Origin: Motilimonas sp. E26
GTDB lineage: Bacteria > Pseudomonadota > Gammaproteobacteria > Enterobacterales > CBDFNC01
Direction of reading: 5' to 3'
Length of the DNA: 64,000 nt
Assembly: GCF_021278025.1 (NCBI RefSeq)
Contig: NZ_JAIBHJ010000012.1
Location: forward strand, 62,001 to 126,000
The translations under genes were made by a program, and so were the position numbers. This document shows, in pieces, positions 17,736 through 26,474 of the stretch. The notes below the pieces were generated by a model, which did not search any database, had not been told where the DNA came from, and was given only the letters and a program-made list of their open reading frames with translations. Position 1 is the stretch's first letter, and every line of letters starts with the position of its first letter.

Positions 17736-19688
17736 ATGAATGTTAAACTAGATAGCCATCCAACTAGTATTAGCCGCTATTATTTGCTTGTGTCGTGCTT
17801 CCTTACGGTTTTAGTTGATACCTTAGTGTATTATTTTTTCCATAATGAAATCAGTGTGTTGAGCTTAGTGATTTATTCACTTTTCTTTAATCTGCTGTTA
17901 GTCGTTTATTTTAACGTGAAAAGTTTAAACAGCACTATTACCCAACTGCACAATAGTAAAGTGCAGTTAGAGCGGGCAAATCGTCGTTTACATATTGATG
18001 TTGCGGCTTTGTCTGATCAGACACAAAAATATCAAACACTATTGAATAGCTTGCCTGACTTAGCTTGGGTAAAAGATACCAAAGGGCGTTTTCTAACAGT
18101 GAATGCTCAGTTTGAAAACGCATTTGGCATTAACTACGAAACGCTGATTGGGAAAACAGACTTTGATCTTTCCCATCCTGCGGATGCCAAACAATACCGC
18201 CAAGATGACCTGCAAGTAATGGAGACGGGGCAGCAACTTAGGCAAGAGTTTTTCGCTACAGCGGTGGATGGATCGCAATCTTGGATTGAGTTAATTAAAG
18301 TGCCGGTAGTGAAAGCAGGTAAAGTAGTTGGCACCGCGGGCACGGCAAGAGACATAAGTGAGCGCAAGAGAGCTCAAGAAAAGCTGGCACATTTGGCGCA
18401 TTTTGATTCTTTAACGGGGTTGGCTAATCGTTATTCGCTAGAGCAAGACCTAACTAAATTACTGGCGTGTGAACCGTCGAGTTTACTGGTCGCTTTTCTT
18501 GATATGGACAATTTTAAATTAATCAATGACTCCATGGGACATGCCGCGGGAGACCAAGCGCTCATCGCAACCGCAAAGCGATTACGGCAAAGTGCCCCCG
18601 CAGATACACAAATTTATCGCCTAAGTGGTGATGAGTTTGTTCTAGTTGCTCAAGGCGTTGTTGGCAGCGAACAAATTCAACGTTGGTCTACCGCCATCAT
18701 GGAAAGTGTTTGTCAGCGTTGTGAAATTGACTCTTTTGAGTTTGACTTAGCGGTTACCATGGGCATTAGCCTTTATCCACAACATGGCACGGAATGTTGG
18801 GAGCTGGTAAAGAATGCTGATATTGCGATGTACCAAGCGAAGCTAGCGGGACGCAAGCGCTACCAACTGTTTTCCGAACAATTCGCCGGCCTCGCGCTAC
18901 AACAAATTTCGATGGATAAACGATTACGTCAAGCAATTGAAGAAAAACAACTTTTTTTGCGCTATCAACCTATGGTCAATGGCTTAAATGGTACCATATT
19001 AGGAATGGAAGCCTTGATCCGTTGGCAAGACCCTGAGCGTGGTGAAATCAGCCCTGCTGGTTTTATTCCTTTTGCTGAACAATCGGGCTTAATTTCTGAT
19101 ATTGGCAAATTTGTACTAGAGGAAGCCTTAGCGCAGCAGGCTCAATGGTTAGCATTAGGCCTATCCTGTGTTCCTATCTCTATTAATGTGTCTGGTTTAC
19201 AGTTTCATCAACATGATCTTGTTAAAGATATTGCCATGCGACTTGGCAGTTCTAATGTTCCAGGGTCATTGATTGAGCTGGAATTGACTGAAAGTATATT
19301 GATGAAGGATGAAGTAAAGCTGTATGAGACATTAAGTCAGCTACGTCAGCTTGGTTTGAGTTTGAGCGTGGATGACTTTGGTACTGGCTATTCCAATTTG
19401 GCCTACCTATCACGCTTCCCAATCAGTAAACTTAAAATTGACCGTTCGTTCGTTGACCATATTGATCAGAAACCCGATCAGCAGATTATTACGCGTGCCA
19501 TTATAGAGTTGTCAAAAAATTTGGGTCTTAACGTAGTGGCTGAAGGCGTGGAGCGTAAACTCGAATTGGAGCAGGTTATCAGCTTAGGCTGTACTACCAT
19601 TCAAGGCTACTATTTTGCCAAACCTTTACTTGCTGAAGAAGTGGCCGAGTTACTCACCCAAGAAGCGCCCTATATTAATGGTTGTTAA
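17736..19688 (+). CDS. Membrane PAS-GGDEF-EAL cyclic-di-GMP protein
   Basis: A 650-residue protein with two transmembrane segments (about 16-37 and 43-65), a coiled linker, a PAS domain (about 95-210), GGDEF (about 225-380) and EAL (about 395-640). The diguanylate cyclase signature is SGDEF (about 296-300) instead of GGDEF, so cyclase activity may be weak or lost. The EAL part looks complete: MEALIRW, LTESIL, DDFGTGYSNLAYLSRFPISKLKIDRSFV and AEGVE are all present, so it is probably a phosphodiesterase. The start was placed at the ATG at 17736, with AAGAGGTG about 10 bases upstream; a GTG at 17724 overlaps that ribosome site. Confidence 0.9.
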   Translation: MNVKLDSHPTSISRYYLLVSCFLTVLVDTLVYYFFHNEISVLSLVIYSLFFNLLLVVYFNVKSLNSTITQLHNSKVQLERANRRLHIDVAALSDQTQKYQTLLNSLPDLAWVKDTKGRFLTVNAQFENAFGINYETLIGKTDFDLSHPADAKQYRQDDLQVMETGQQLRQEFFATAVDGSQSWIELIKVPVVKAGKVVGTAGTARDISERKRAQEKLAHLAHFDSLTGLANRYSLEQDLTKLLACEPSSLLVAFLDMDNFKLINDSMGHAAGDQALIATAKRLRQSAPADTQIYRLSGDEFVLVAQGVVGSEQIQRWSTAIMESVCQRCEIDSFEFDLAVTMGISLYPQHGTECWELVKNADIAMYQAKLAGRKRYQLFSEQFAGLALQQISMDKRLRQAIEEKQLFLRYQPMVNGLNGTILGMEALIRWQDPERGEISPAGFIPFAEQSGLISDIGKFVLEEALAQQAQWLALGLSCVPISINVSGLQFHQHDLVKDIAMRLGSSNVPGSLIELELTESILMKDEVKLYETLSQLRQLGLSLSVDDFGTGYSNLAYLSRFPISKLKIDRSFVDHIDQKPDQQIITRAIIELSKNLGLNVVAEGVERKLELEQVISLGCTTIQGYYFAKPLLAEEVAELLTQEAPYINGC

Positions 19689-19908
19689 GAGAGTGGTGCC
19701 TAGCATGGATTCACTTCGCCTATGCACCTGTCTCCCAATCACCTATCTGTTTAGTCTTAATTAATATATTGACTTAATTTTTTATAATTTTTAGCATCAT
19801 GTCCCATTTATTTAGGTTATTATTAGGCCTAACAACCTGCTGGTTTAATTTTAACAGCGAATATCACTGCTTTTGCACTTAGTCTGTACTCGGGACATTA
19901 CCAACACT

Positions 19909-20940
19909 ATGATCCAACTGGAAAATATTAATAAGATATTTGGCAAGGGAGAACAACAAGTTGTCGCTCTTAATCATGTCAATCTTAACATTGAAGCGGG
20001 CCAAATTTTTGGTGTGATAGGGGCGTCAGGCGCGGGGAAAAGTACACTGATCCGCTGTGTTAACCTATTAGAGCGGCCTGATTCTGGCAAAGTCATTGTG
20101 GATGACACGGAATTAACCTCGCTAAACAAAACAGAATTAGGCCAAGCACGTAGAAAAATCGGCATGATTTTTCAGCACTTCAACTTGTTGTCGTCACGCA
20201 CAGTCGCCGAAAATATCGCCTTACCATTAGAGTTTGAACGTTATGAAGGGGCCAAAATCAAGCAGCGCGTCGCAGAGTTGTTAGCATTAGTTGGTTTAAC
20301 CGATAAAGCGAATGTGTATCCAGCTCAACTAAGTGGTGGACAAAAACAGCGTGTTGCGATTGCGCGCGCATTGGCAACATCGCCTAAGGTATTGTTGTGT
20401 GATGAAGCGACATCGGCACTCGATCCTGAAACCACAAAGTCGATCTTGAATTTACTTAAAGACATTAACCACAAGCTGCAAATCACCATTTTGATGATCA
20501 CCCATGAAATGGAAGTGATAAAAACGATTTGCGATCAAGTGGCTATTATTGATCGCGGCGAGCTAATTGAGAAAAATAGCGTGGCTGACTTTTTCTCACA
20601 CCCGAAAACAGAATTAGCGAAACGCTTTATCGCGGCCACGATACATATTGAAATCCCCTATGACTACCAAATGCGCCTTGCTCCGTCTCCTCAACAGGGC
20701 TCATTTCCTTTAGTACGCCTTGGCTTTTCAGGGGCCAGTGTTGATGCGCCGTTGATTTCAGAACTTAGCCGTAAGTACCATGTTGATGTGAGTATCTTAA
20801 GTGCCAATATGGACTACGCTGGTGGCGTTAAATTTGGCTATATGCTCGCCGAGTTGTTTGGCGAATCCGAGCAAACAGATTTAGCCATTCAGTTTTTGCT
20901 TGAGCATCATATTAGCGTAGAGGTGCTGGGCTATGTCTAA
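19909..20940 (+). CDS. metN: Methionine ABC transporter ATP-binding protein
   Basis: A 343-residue ATPase that powers D/L-methionine import with MetI. Walker A is GASGAGKST (about 38-46), the Q-loop region is IFQHFNLL, the ABC signature is LSGGQKQRV, and Walker B is VLLCDEATS. The C-terminal NIL domain (about 265-340), which binds methionine and inhibits transport, is present ([37 protein letters not shown]). It is followed by metI and metQ in the usual order. No clear MetJ box (AGACGTCT repeats) or SAM riboswitch was seen in the 220-bp leader. Confidence 0.94.
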   Translation: MIQLENINKIFGKGEQQVVALNHVNLNIEAGQIFGVIGASGAGKSTLIRCVNLLERPDSGKVIVDDTELTSLNKTELGQARRKIGMIFQHFNLLSSRTVAENIALPLEFERYEGAKIKQRVAELLALVGLTDKANVYPAQLSGGQKQRVAIARALATSPKVLLCDEATSALDPETTKSILNLLKDINHKLQITILMITHEMEVIKTICDQVAIIDRGELIEKNSVADFFSHPKTELAKRFIAATIHIEIPYDYQMRLAPSPQQGSFPLVRLGFSGASVDAPLISELSRKYHVDVSILSANMDYAGGVKFGYMLAELFGESEQTDLAIQFLLEHHISVEVLGYV

Positions 20941-21020
20941 AGCAGTCAGTTTATTTAGGCTATTTATCGGCCAAACATCCATCTTCATTTTTTCCACTTA
21001 TTATCTAGAGGTGCAGGCTA

Positions 21021-21674
21021 ATGTCTGAAGCCATGATAGCGTTATTAACACAGGCCTTTGGCGAAACCCTAATGATGGTCGGGCTATCGGGCTTAATTAG
21101 TTGTGTATTTGGCATCCCGCTAGGCGTGTTATTACACAACACCAAAGCGGGAGAGTTGTGGGCGAATCCAACCCTTAACCATATTTTAGGTATTTCCGTA
21201 AATATTGGTCGCTCTGTACCTTTTATTATTTTGCTAGTGGCCATTATTCCACTTACTCGCATCATCGTTGGTAGCTCCATTGGCACCTTAGCCGCAACAG
21301 TACCTTTGACCATTGCCGCTATTCCCTTTGTGGCACGCTTAATTGAAGGGGCGCTAATGGAAGTACCTTCAGGCTTAGTTGAAGCAGCCAATGCGATGGG
21401 CGCTACGCCATTACAAATTATTTGCAAAGTCTGCTTGCCAGAGGCCTTGCCGGGTATTATCAATAGCATCACCATCACTTTGGTTACCTTAGTGAACTAC
21501 TCTGCCATGGCTGGCGCAGTGGGCGGTGGGGGGTTAGGTGATGTTGGTATCCGTTACGGCTTTCACCGTTTTGAGCCGCAAATACTCATTATTACTGTCA
21601 TTGTGCTTATTGCATTAGTGCAGGTAATACAAATGCTAGGTGATTACCTAGTGAATAAAGTCGACCATAGATAA
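21021..21674 (+). CDS. metI: Methionine ABC transporter permease
   Basis: A 217-residue, five-segment inner-membrane permease. It has GLSGLISCVFGIPLGVLL, NIGRSVPFIILLVAIIPLTR, the EAA docking loop GLVEAANAMGATPLQIICKVCLPEALPGI, and the MetI signature YSAMAGAVGGGGLGDVGIRYGF. RBS GAGGTGCAGG lies 3 bases before the ATG. It overlaps the first possible metQ start by one base (TAATG), which supports a metNIQ operon. Confidence 0.94.
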   Translation: MSEAMIALLTQAFGETLMMVGLSGLISCVFGIPLGVLLHNTKAGELWANPTLNHILGISVNIGRSVPFIILLVAIIPLTRIIVGSSIGTLAATVPLTIAAIPFVARLIEGALMEVPSGLVEAANAMGATPLQIICKVCLPEALPGIINSITITLVTLVNYSAMAGAVGGGGLGDVGIRYGFHRFEPQILIITVIVLIALVQVIQMLGDYLVNKVDHR

Positions 21675-21685
21675 TGGAAATCAAA

Positions 21686-22528
21686 ATGAAGCTAACGTTA
21701 AAACACTGGTTTGGCTCGTCTGCTGTGGCAGCCGCGTTATTATTAACAGGTTGTGGTGATAAAGCTGTGACTGAGCAAGCGCCTGCAGAGGCGCCTGTCG
21801 CACAAGTACAAACCCTAAAAGTCGGTGCGATTGCGGGTTCTGAAGCGCAATTAGTCGAAGAAGCGAAAAGAGTTGCACTAGAGAAATTTAATCTCAATGT
21901 TGAAGTGGTCACTTTTACCGATTACGTGACACCTAATATTGCCTTATCTGACGGCAGTATTGATGCCAATGCATTTCAGCACCAACCCTACCTAGACACC
22001 ATGATCAAAGATCGTGGTTTCAAGCTAGCCAATGTTGCTAATACCTTTGTTTACCCGATCGCAGGCTACTCTAAAACCGTCAAAAATGTCAGTGAGCTTG
22101 AAGAGGGGGCTAAAATAGCAGTTCCTAATGACCCAACTAACCAAGGCCGCTCGCTTATATTGTTAGCAAAGCAAGGTTTGTTCACCTTAAAAGCAGATGC
22201 AGGTTTAAATGCCAGTATTATGGATATTGTTGACAACCCGAAAAACTTCGAGCTAATTGAATTAGAAGCGGCACAACTTCCTCGTTCATTAGATGATGTA
22301 TCGTTAGCGGTCATTAATACCACTTATGCTTCATCAATTGACTTATTACCGACACGTGATGGCTTGTTTGTTGAAGATAAAGATTCACCTTATGTGAACA
22401 TTATTGCAACGCGTGAAGATAACAAGAACGATGAAAGAGTTGTGCAATTTATTCAAGCATTCCAGTCTGAAGCTGTTTACAACAAGGCTCAAGAATTGTT
22501 TCAAGGTAGTGTTGTAAAAGGTTGGTAA
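21686..22528 (+). CDS. metQ: Methionine-binding lipoprotein
   Basis: A 280-residue NlpA/MetQ-family lipoprotein that binds methionine in the periplasm for MetNI. The signal sequence ends at the lipobox LLTGC, followed by GDKA and an Ala/Pro-rich linker. The fold shows KVGAIAGSEAQLVEEAKRVA, FTDYVTPNIALSDGSIDANAFQHQPYL and PNDPTNQGRSLILLAKQGL, all typical of the family. The ATG at 21686 has GGAAA upstream; the in-frame ATG at 21674, overlapping the metI stop, would add only four residues and is also possible. A short palindrome ACATAGC-TT-GCTATGT follows the stop but lacks a T-run. Confidence 0.94.
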   Translation: MKLTLKHWFGSSAVAAALLLTGCGDKAVTEQAPAEAPVAQVQTLKVGAIAGSEAQLVEEAKRVALEKFNLNVEVVTFTDYVTPNIALSDGSIDANAFQHQPYLDTMIKDRGFKLANVANTFVYPIAGYSKTVKNVSELEEGAKIAVPNDPTNQGRSLILLAKQGLFTLKADAGLNASIMDIVDNPKNFELIELEAAQLPRSLDDVSLAVINTTYASSIDLLPTRDGLFVEDKDSPYVNIIATREDNKNDERVVQFIQAFQSEAVYNKAQELFQGSVVKGW

Positions 22529-22844
22529 GACATAGCTTGCTATGTAAGTTGAAACCTTAGTAAGCCATCGTTATAAGACCTATTGATTAGTTGGTTTTTA
22601 TAGCGGTGGTTTTTAGCTTTATACCGCCAGTAATATCAACAGCTGAGCGATTAGCTTTAACCTTATGGCTGGAGGCGTTAAGGTTTGCTCTCGTCGTAAA
22701 GGTTGCTCCCAATATTCACATTTTTTGTAGTTTCACACTGGCTTTTCAGTCGATTATTAACTTACGATGGGGTTAAAATCAGTAATATTATAAATTATTT
22801 ACAGAAAAAACGAGCATACACCATGGGAATGGATTGTTTACTTA
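22529..22844. other. Intergenic region after metQ; no gene seen
   Basis: It contains the palindrome ACATAGC-TT-GCTATGT (22530-22545) and an inverted repeat AACCTTA / TAAGGTT (22659-22665 with 22679-22685). Neither is followed by a T-run. The 61-codon frame inside has no ribosome site and no resemblance to a protein I know. Confidence 0.5.
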
Positions 22845-23858
22845 ATGAATGAGTTTAAAAACCTGATCATAAAATTATTTTATTTTATGAAAAAGAAACC
22901 GGGCCTTCTTGCCGTGTTGGCTTTTTGTTCAGGTGTGGCGAGTTATGTATTAGTTGAACGTAAAGAATCTCTCGCTCAATTGATGGCTATATTTTTGCTG
23001 CTCAGTTGGCTCTGGTTACTTATTGATAATTGGGCAAGAGATCGACTGGAGCGCCGTTTCGGTGTGACATTATCTCCTAACATTATGCGCTTCGCATTAC
23101 AAATGGTGCATCAGGAAAGCTTGTTTTTTGCATTACCCTTTTTTCTCGCTGTCACTCAATGGGACCATCCCCAGGCCATTTTTACTTCCTTGATTGTTTT
23201 TTGCGCCTTCATTTCATTGGTCGATCCACTTTATTATAAAAAACTTGCCTTGAACCGCACGCTCTTCTCTATTTTTCATAGCTTTGCTTTATTTGTCGTA
23301 TTACTAGTAACATTGCCCGTTTTATTTCATCTAACGACCAGTCAAAGCTTATCAACCGCATTATTAGTTACCATTGTTGTAACTATACCAAGCATAGGTA
23401 TTTTTATGGCAAATGGTCACTGGTGGCGATTTCCTTTTATTATTTCATTGCTCTGTATATTGAGCTTGGTCGTTTGGATGTTACCTAGTTTGATCCCTCC
23501 TGCAGCCTTACGTTTAACAGCTATCACTTTATCTCATGAACTTGATCTCGAACAAAAAAAACCAGGGGATAGTATTAAAGAGTTAGATGCCGCAGCACTT
23601 CACCGCCTAGGGCTATACAGTTGGACCGCTGTTAAAGCTCCACGTGGCTTAAATGAAAAAATTTACCATGTTTGGTTACACAACCAGAAAGAAGTTGATC
23701 GTATTATATTGAATATTAGCGGTGGACGAAGTGAAGGGTATCGCGCCTGGACCCATAAAATGAACTTTCCAAGTAACGCGGAAGGTAGCTGGCAAGTTAA
23801 AGTGGAAACAGAGTCAGGGCAGCTGATTGGTTTAACTCGATTTACCGTTTTACCCTAA
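22845..23858 (+). CDS. Membrane protein with DUF5924 and DUF2914 domains
   Basis: A 337-residue protein with about seven hydrophobic segments between residues 15 and 220 (DUF5924-like), then a C-terminal extracytoplasmic DUF2914 domain (about 270-336): KIYHVWLHNQKEVDRIILNISGGRSEGYRAWTHKM and GSWQVKVETESGQLIGLTRFTV. This two-domain form is widespread in marine gammaproteobacteria, and its function is unknown to me. The domain placement suggests an envelope role with the DUF2914 part in the periplasm. Single gene, convergent with focA; a hairpin at 23882-23932 lies between them. Confidence 0.75.
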   Translation: MNEFKNLIIKLFYFMKKKPGLLAVLAFCSGVASYVLVERKESLAQLMAIFLLLSWLWLLIDNWARDRLERRFGVTLSPNIMRFALQMVHQESLFFALPFFLAVTQWDHPQAIFTSLIVFCAFISLVDPLYYKKLALNRTLFSIFHSFALFVVLLVTLPVLFHLTTSQSLSTALLVTIVVTIPSIGIFMANGHWWRFPFIISLLCILSLVVWMLPSLIPPAALRLTAITLSHELDLEQKKPGDSIKELDAAALHRLGLYSWTAVKAPRGLNEKIYHVWLHNQKEVDRIILNISGGRSEGYRAWTHKMNFPSNAEGSWQVKVETESGQLIGLTRFTVLP

Positions 23859-23881
23859 GGCTAGACTTGCGCGATAAAAGT

Positions 23882-23932
23882 AAGCGAACGAACGCAAATT
23901 AGTTTACCTAGTTATTTAAGCGTTCGTTGCTT
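23882..23932. terminator. Inverted repeat between convergent genes
   Basis: AAGCGAACGAACGC pairs with GCGTTCGTTGCTT except for one missing base; AACGAACGC / GCGTTCGTT is a perfect 9-bp core. There is no strong T-run. It probably helps end transcripts from both sides. Confidence 0.45.
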
Positions 23933-23977
23933 GGGTATGACAAAGTAAGTTTTCTCACTTATAGCAAGTTGGTCGAG

Positions 23978-24829
23978 TTACACTTTAGGTTTTAAATGGA
24001 TAATCCAGTAAGTCATCCCCACCAATAATCCGCCGAGTATGTTACCGATAGTGACCGGAATAAGGTTATGTAACACAAACTGCTTTAACGTTAAGTCAGC
24101 GTATAATGCGGGCTCTAGTCCAACATTTTGCCAAAAGGCAGCGTCGGCAAAAGTGTGAACCATTATCCCCATTGGCACCATAAACATATTCGCAATACTG
24201 TGTTCAAACCCTGTGGCAACAAACATAGCAACGGGTAACAGCATCACTACTACTTTGTCGGTGGCACTGCGACAAGAAAACGTCATCCAAGTGGCTAAGC
24301 AAACCAGCAAGTTACACAGTAATCCTAGCGCAACCGCTTGGGTAAAATCATGATGGAGTTTGTGCTGGGCAATATTCATTGCATTCACCCCCCATGCGCC
24401 GTTTGCCACTAAGTGAAGTTTGGCAAACCAAACCAACAGTACAAAAAAAGCCGCGCCAATTAAGTTGCCAACATAAACAGTGGCCCAGTTTTTTAATAAC
24501 TGTGAGCTGCTAATGCGACCACTGGCTCTGGCGATGGTAGTGAGTACTGACGAAGTAAATAAATCTCCGCCGCAAATTACCACTAAAATAAGCCCTAAAC
24601 TAAACGCTAAGCCACCCACTAAATGAGAAATACCGTAGGCCATGTCAGCTGTGCCGATGGTCACCGTGGTGTAAAAAACAAAGGCGATGGAAATAAATAC
24701 ACCGGCAGAAATCGCCAGCACTAAAGATTGAAAGGGGTTTTTCGTTGCTTTATAGATCCCAACTTCTTCGGCTTTTTTCGCCATTTCAGTCGGCATTAGT
24801 GAATCAAACGGATTTTTTTGTGTTTCCAA
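23978..24829 (-). CDS. focA: Formate channel FocA
   Basis: A 283-residue FNT-family pentameric channel exporting or importing formate across the inner membrane. It is very close to Escherichia coli FocA: NPFDSLMPTEMAKKAEEVGIYKATKNP at the start, ITAGVF-like ISAGVFISIAFVFY, GGDLFTSSVL, and AMFVATGFEHSIANMFMVPMG, which carries the pore-gating histidine. The only start keeping the family N terminus is TTG at 24829: an in-frame TGA lies two codons upstream and the next ATG is inside NPFDSLM. Unlike the enteric layout, no pflB follows. An FNR-like site at 24895-24908 lies 66 bp upstream, which suggests anaerobic induction. Confidence 0.92.
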   Translation of the reverse strand: METQKNPFDSLMPTEMAKKAEEVGIYKATKNPFQSLVLAISAGVFISIAFVFYTTVTIGTADMAYGISHLVGGLAFSLGLILVVICGGDLFTSSVLTTIARASGRISSSQLLKNWATVYVGNLIGAAFFVLLVWFAKLHLVANGAWGVNAMNIAQHKLHHDFTQAVALGLLCNLLVCLATWMTFSCRSATDKVVVMLLPVAMFVATGFEHSIANMFMVPMGIMVHTFADAAFWQNVGLEPALYADLTLKQFVLHNLIPVTIGNILGGLLVGMTYWIIHLKPKV

Positions 24830-24894
24830 AGTTCAGGCTCAGCTACAAGTGAATGAAAAAGGCCGACAGATTAACAAAAAAAGTGTGATCTGGA

Positions 24895-24908
24895 TTGATA
24901 AATATCAG
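24895..24908. promoter_or_regulatory. FNR-type site upstream of focA
   Basis: TTGAT-AAAT-ATCAG matches TTGAT-N4-ATCAA at 9 of 10 positions. It ends 66 bp before the focA start. A CRP-like half site GTGTGATC overlaps just upstream (24883-24890), and AATATCAG is repeated 18 bp further on. Anaerobic FNR (EtrA) control is inferred. Confidence 0.65.
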
Positions 24909-25043
24909 GAATATGAAAAATATCAGTAACAGTGAGGTGATTTAAATACCTCTATCGGGTGCGATTAGCCTAGAGCGAATGCTAACCCAATGGAGATAGT
25001 GACAGCGCTTGTAACGCGTTACCTTAAGAGCTGTCGCAGAAAG

Positions 25044-25499
25044 TTAAACCATAGCCTCAATTTGTTGCCATTCTTGCTCGGTAACGGGCTGCACCGAAAG
25101 CCGCCCTTGTTTAACCAATATCATACTAGCTAATTCTGGCTGCGCTTTAATTCGTCCAAGGCTGATCACGCGTGGGTAGGTCAATTTGTGCTTAATATCC
25201 ACACAAAACCAGCGGGGGGTATCAAAGGTGGATTTAGCATCAAAATATTTGCTGTTTTCATCGTATTGTGCGGGATCAGGGTAGGCGGCGCGAACAATTT
25301 CGGCCACGCCAACTATGCCAATTTGCTTACATTGGCTGTGGTACATAAATACTAAGTCGCCCTCGGCCACTTTATCTCTTAAAAAGTTTCGCGCTTGATA
25401 GTTTCGAATGCCATCCCATTTTGCGGTTTGGTTTGGCGCTAGTTGTAGATCGCGGATACTGTATTCGTCGGGTTCGGTTTTAAACAGCCAATAATTCAT
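25044..25499 (-). CDS. EVE (PUA-like) domain protein
   Basis: A 151-residue protein that is a single EVE domain, similar to bacterial relatives of thymocyte nuclear protein 1. The opening MNYWLFKTEPDEYSIRDL, WDGIRNYQARNFLRDKVAEGDLVFMYHS, GIVGVAEIVRAAYPD and WFCVDIK are family hallmarks. EVE domains bind modified bases in DNA or RNA; what this one reads is unknown. It follows xthA by 62 bp on the same strand, with a 9-bp hairpin between them. Confidence 0.88.
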   Translation of the reverse strand: MNYWLFKTEPDEYSIRDLQLAPNQTAKWDGIRNYQARNFLRDKVAEGDLVFMYHSQCKQIGIVGVAEIVRAAYPDPAQYDENSKYFDAKSTFDTPRWFCVDIKHKLTYPRVISLGRIKAQPELASMILVKQGRLSVQPVTEQEWQQIEAMV

Positions 25500-25522
25500 T
25501 ATTTTGTTTCACTGGTAAGGCA

Positions 25523-25548
25523 GATGAGCGAACGGATACTCGCTCATC
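25523..25548 (-). other. Intercistronic hairpin between xthA and EVE gene
   Basis: Perfect 9-bp stem GATGAGCGA / TCGCTCATC with an 8-base loop and no T-run on either strand. It is more likely an mRNA-stability or processing element than a terminator. Confidence 0.55.
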
Positions 25549-25561
25549 CGTTTGAGATAAA

Positions 25562-26371
25562 TTAGTTACTAAAACTGGTCCAAATGGGGGCATGATCAGA
25601 GGGCTTTTCAATGCCGCGGAGTTCATAATCAATACCAGATTCGGTGGCTTTCTCAGCTAAGGATGCCGTAGCAAGGATCACATCAATACGTAGGCCGCGA
25701 TTATCATCAAAACCTTTTGAGCGGTAATCAAACCAGCTGTATTGATCACTAACCGTTGGATTTAATTGACGGAAGGTATCAACTAAACCCCAGTTGGTTA
25801 AGCGCGCGAGCCATTCTCGCTCTTCAGGCTGAAAGCTACATTTACCGGTTTTTAGCCAGCGCTTTGCATTGATGTCGCCGATCCCGATATCAAGATCAGT
25901 TGGCGAAATATTGATATCTCCCATCACAATCAGCTGTTCGCCAGCCTGGTGCTGGGTTTCTAAATACTGCTGTAAGTCGAGGTAGAATTGGCGTTTGTAA
26001 GGATACTTGGTTTCATGGTTAATATTGTCACCTTGTGGGAAATAGCCATTCAAAATTCGCACCGGTTCGCCGTTTGCGTCTGCGACCGTGACCATGATCA
26101 TGCGACGTTGGGCATCTTCAGAATCGGTCGCAAAGCCTTTTTGTACCGCAAGGGGCTTTTGCTTACACAGCATAGCTACGCCGTAATGGGCTTTTTGACC
26201 ATGAAAATAAACGTGATAACCCATGGCTTCAACGTCTGCGAGTGGAAAAGCATCATCGTGAACTTTAATTTCTTGCAGGCCAATGACGTCAGGCTGGTGC
26301 TTTTCTATTAACGCTTGCAGCTGATGTAGGCGTGCGCGCAGGCCATTGATGTTAAAAGAGACAATTTTCAT
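25562..26371 (-). CDS. xthA: Exodeoxyribonuclease III
   Basis: A 269-residue AP endonuclease / 3'-5' exonuclease that repairs abasic sites and blocked 3' ends. It shows the exonuclease-endonuclease-phosphatase fold: [25 protein letters not shown] (metal-binding Glu), [23 protein letters not shown] (Asp/Asn) and the C-terminal SDHAPIW (catalytic Asp-His). Length equals the Escherichia coli enzyme (268). The ATG start matches the family. Confidence 0.95.
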   Translation of the reverse strand: MKIVSFNINGLRARLHQLQALIEKHQPDVIGLQEIKVHDDAFPLADVEAMGYHVYFHGQKAHYGVAMLCKQKPLAVQKGFATDSEDAQRRMIMVTVADANGEPVRILNGYFPQGDNINHETKYPYKRQFYLDLQQYLETQHQAGEQLIVMGDINISPTDLDIGIGDINAKRWLKTGKCSFQPEEREWLARLTNWGLVDTFRQLNPTVSDQYSWFDYRSKGFDDNRGLRIDVILATASLAEKATESGIDYELRGIEKPSDHAPIWTSFSN

Positions 26372-26474
26372 GATAAAAATCCAATTCAGAATGTGGCCAC
26401 ATACTAGTGCAGCTATAAATAAGATTCAATCTGGATCCTATACCCAAAGTATCTCTGGGGTGATTGGGCATATG

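Noticed and set aside
19823-19837. TTAGGCCTAA palindrome upstream of metN as a MetJ-type operator
   Set aside because: It does not resemble the MetJ box AGACGTCT and occurs once. The flanking GGTT/AACC arms are not symmetric about it.
22591-22776. 61-codon frame after metQ
   Set aside because: No ribosome site, unusual residue mix and no similarity I recognise.
23918-23931. 14-mer AAGCGTTCGTTGCT also present at 63383-63396 as a dispersed repeat
   Set aside because: Only two copies and no shared flanks. Two copies in 64 kb are mildly unusual but not enough to call a repeat family.
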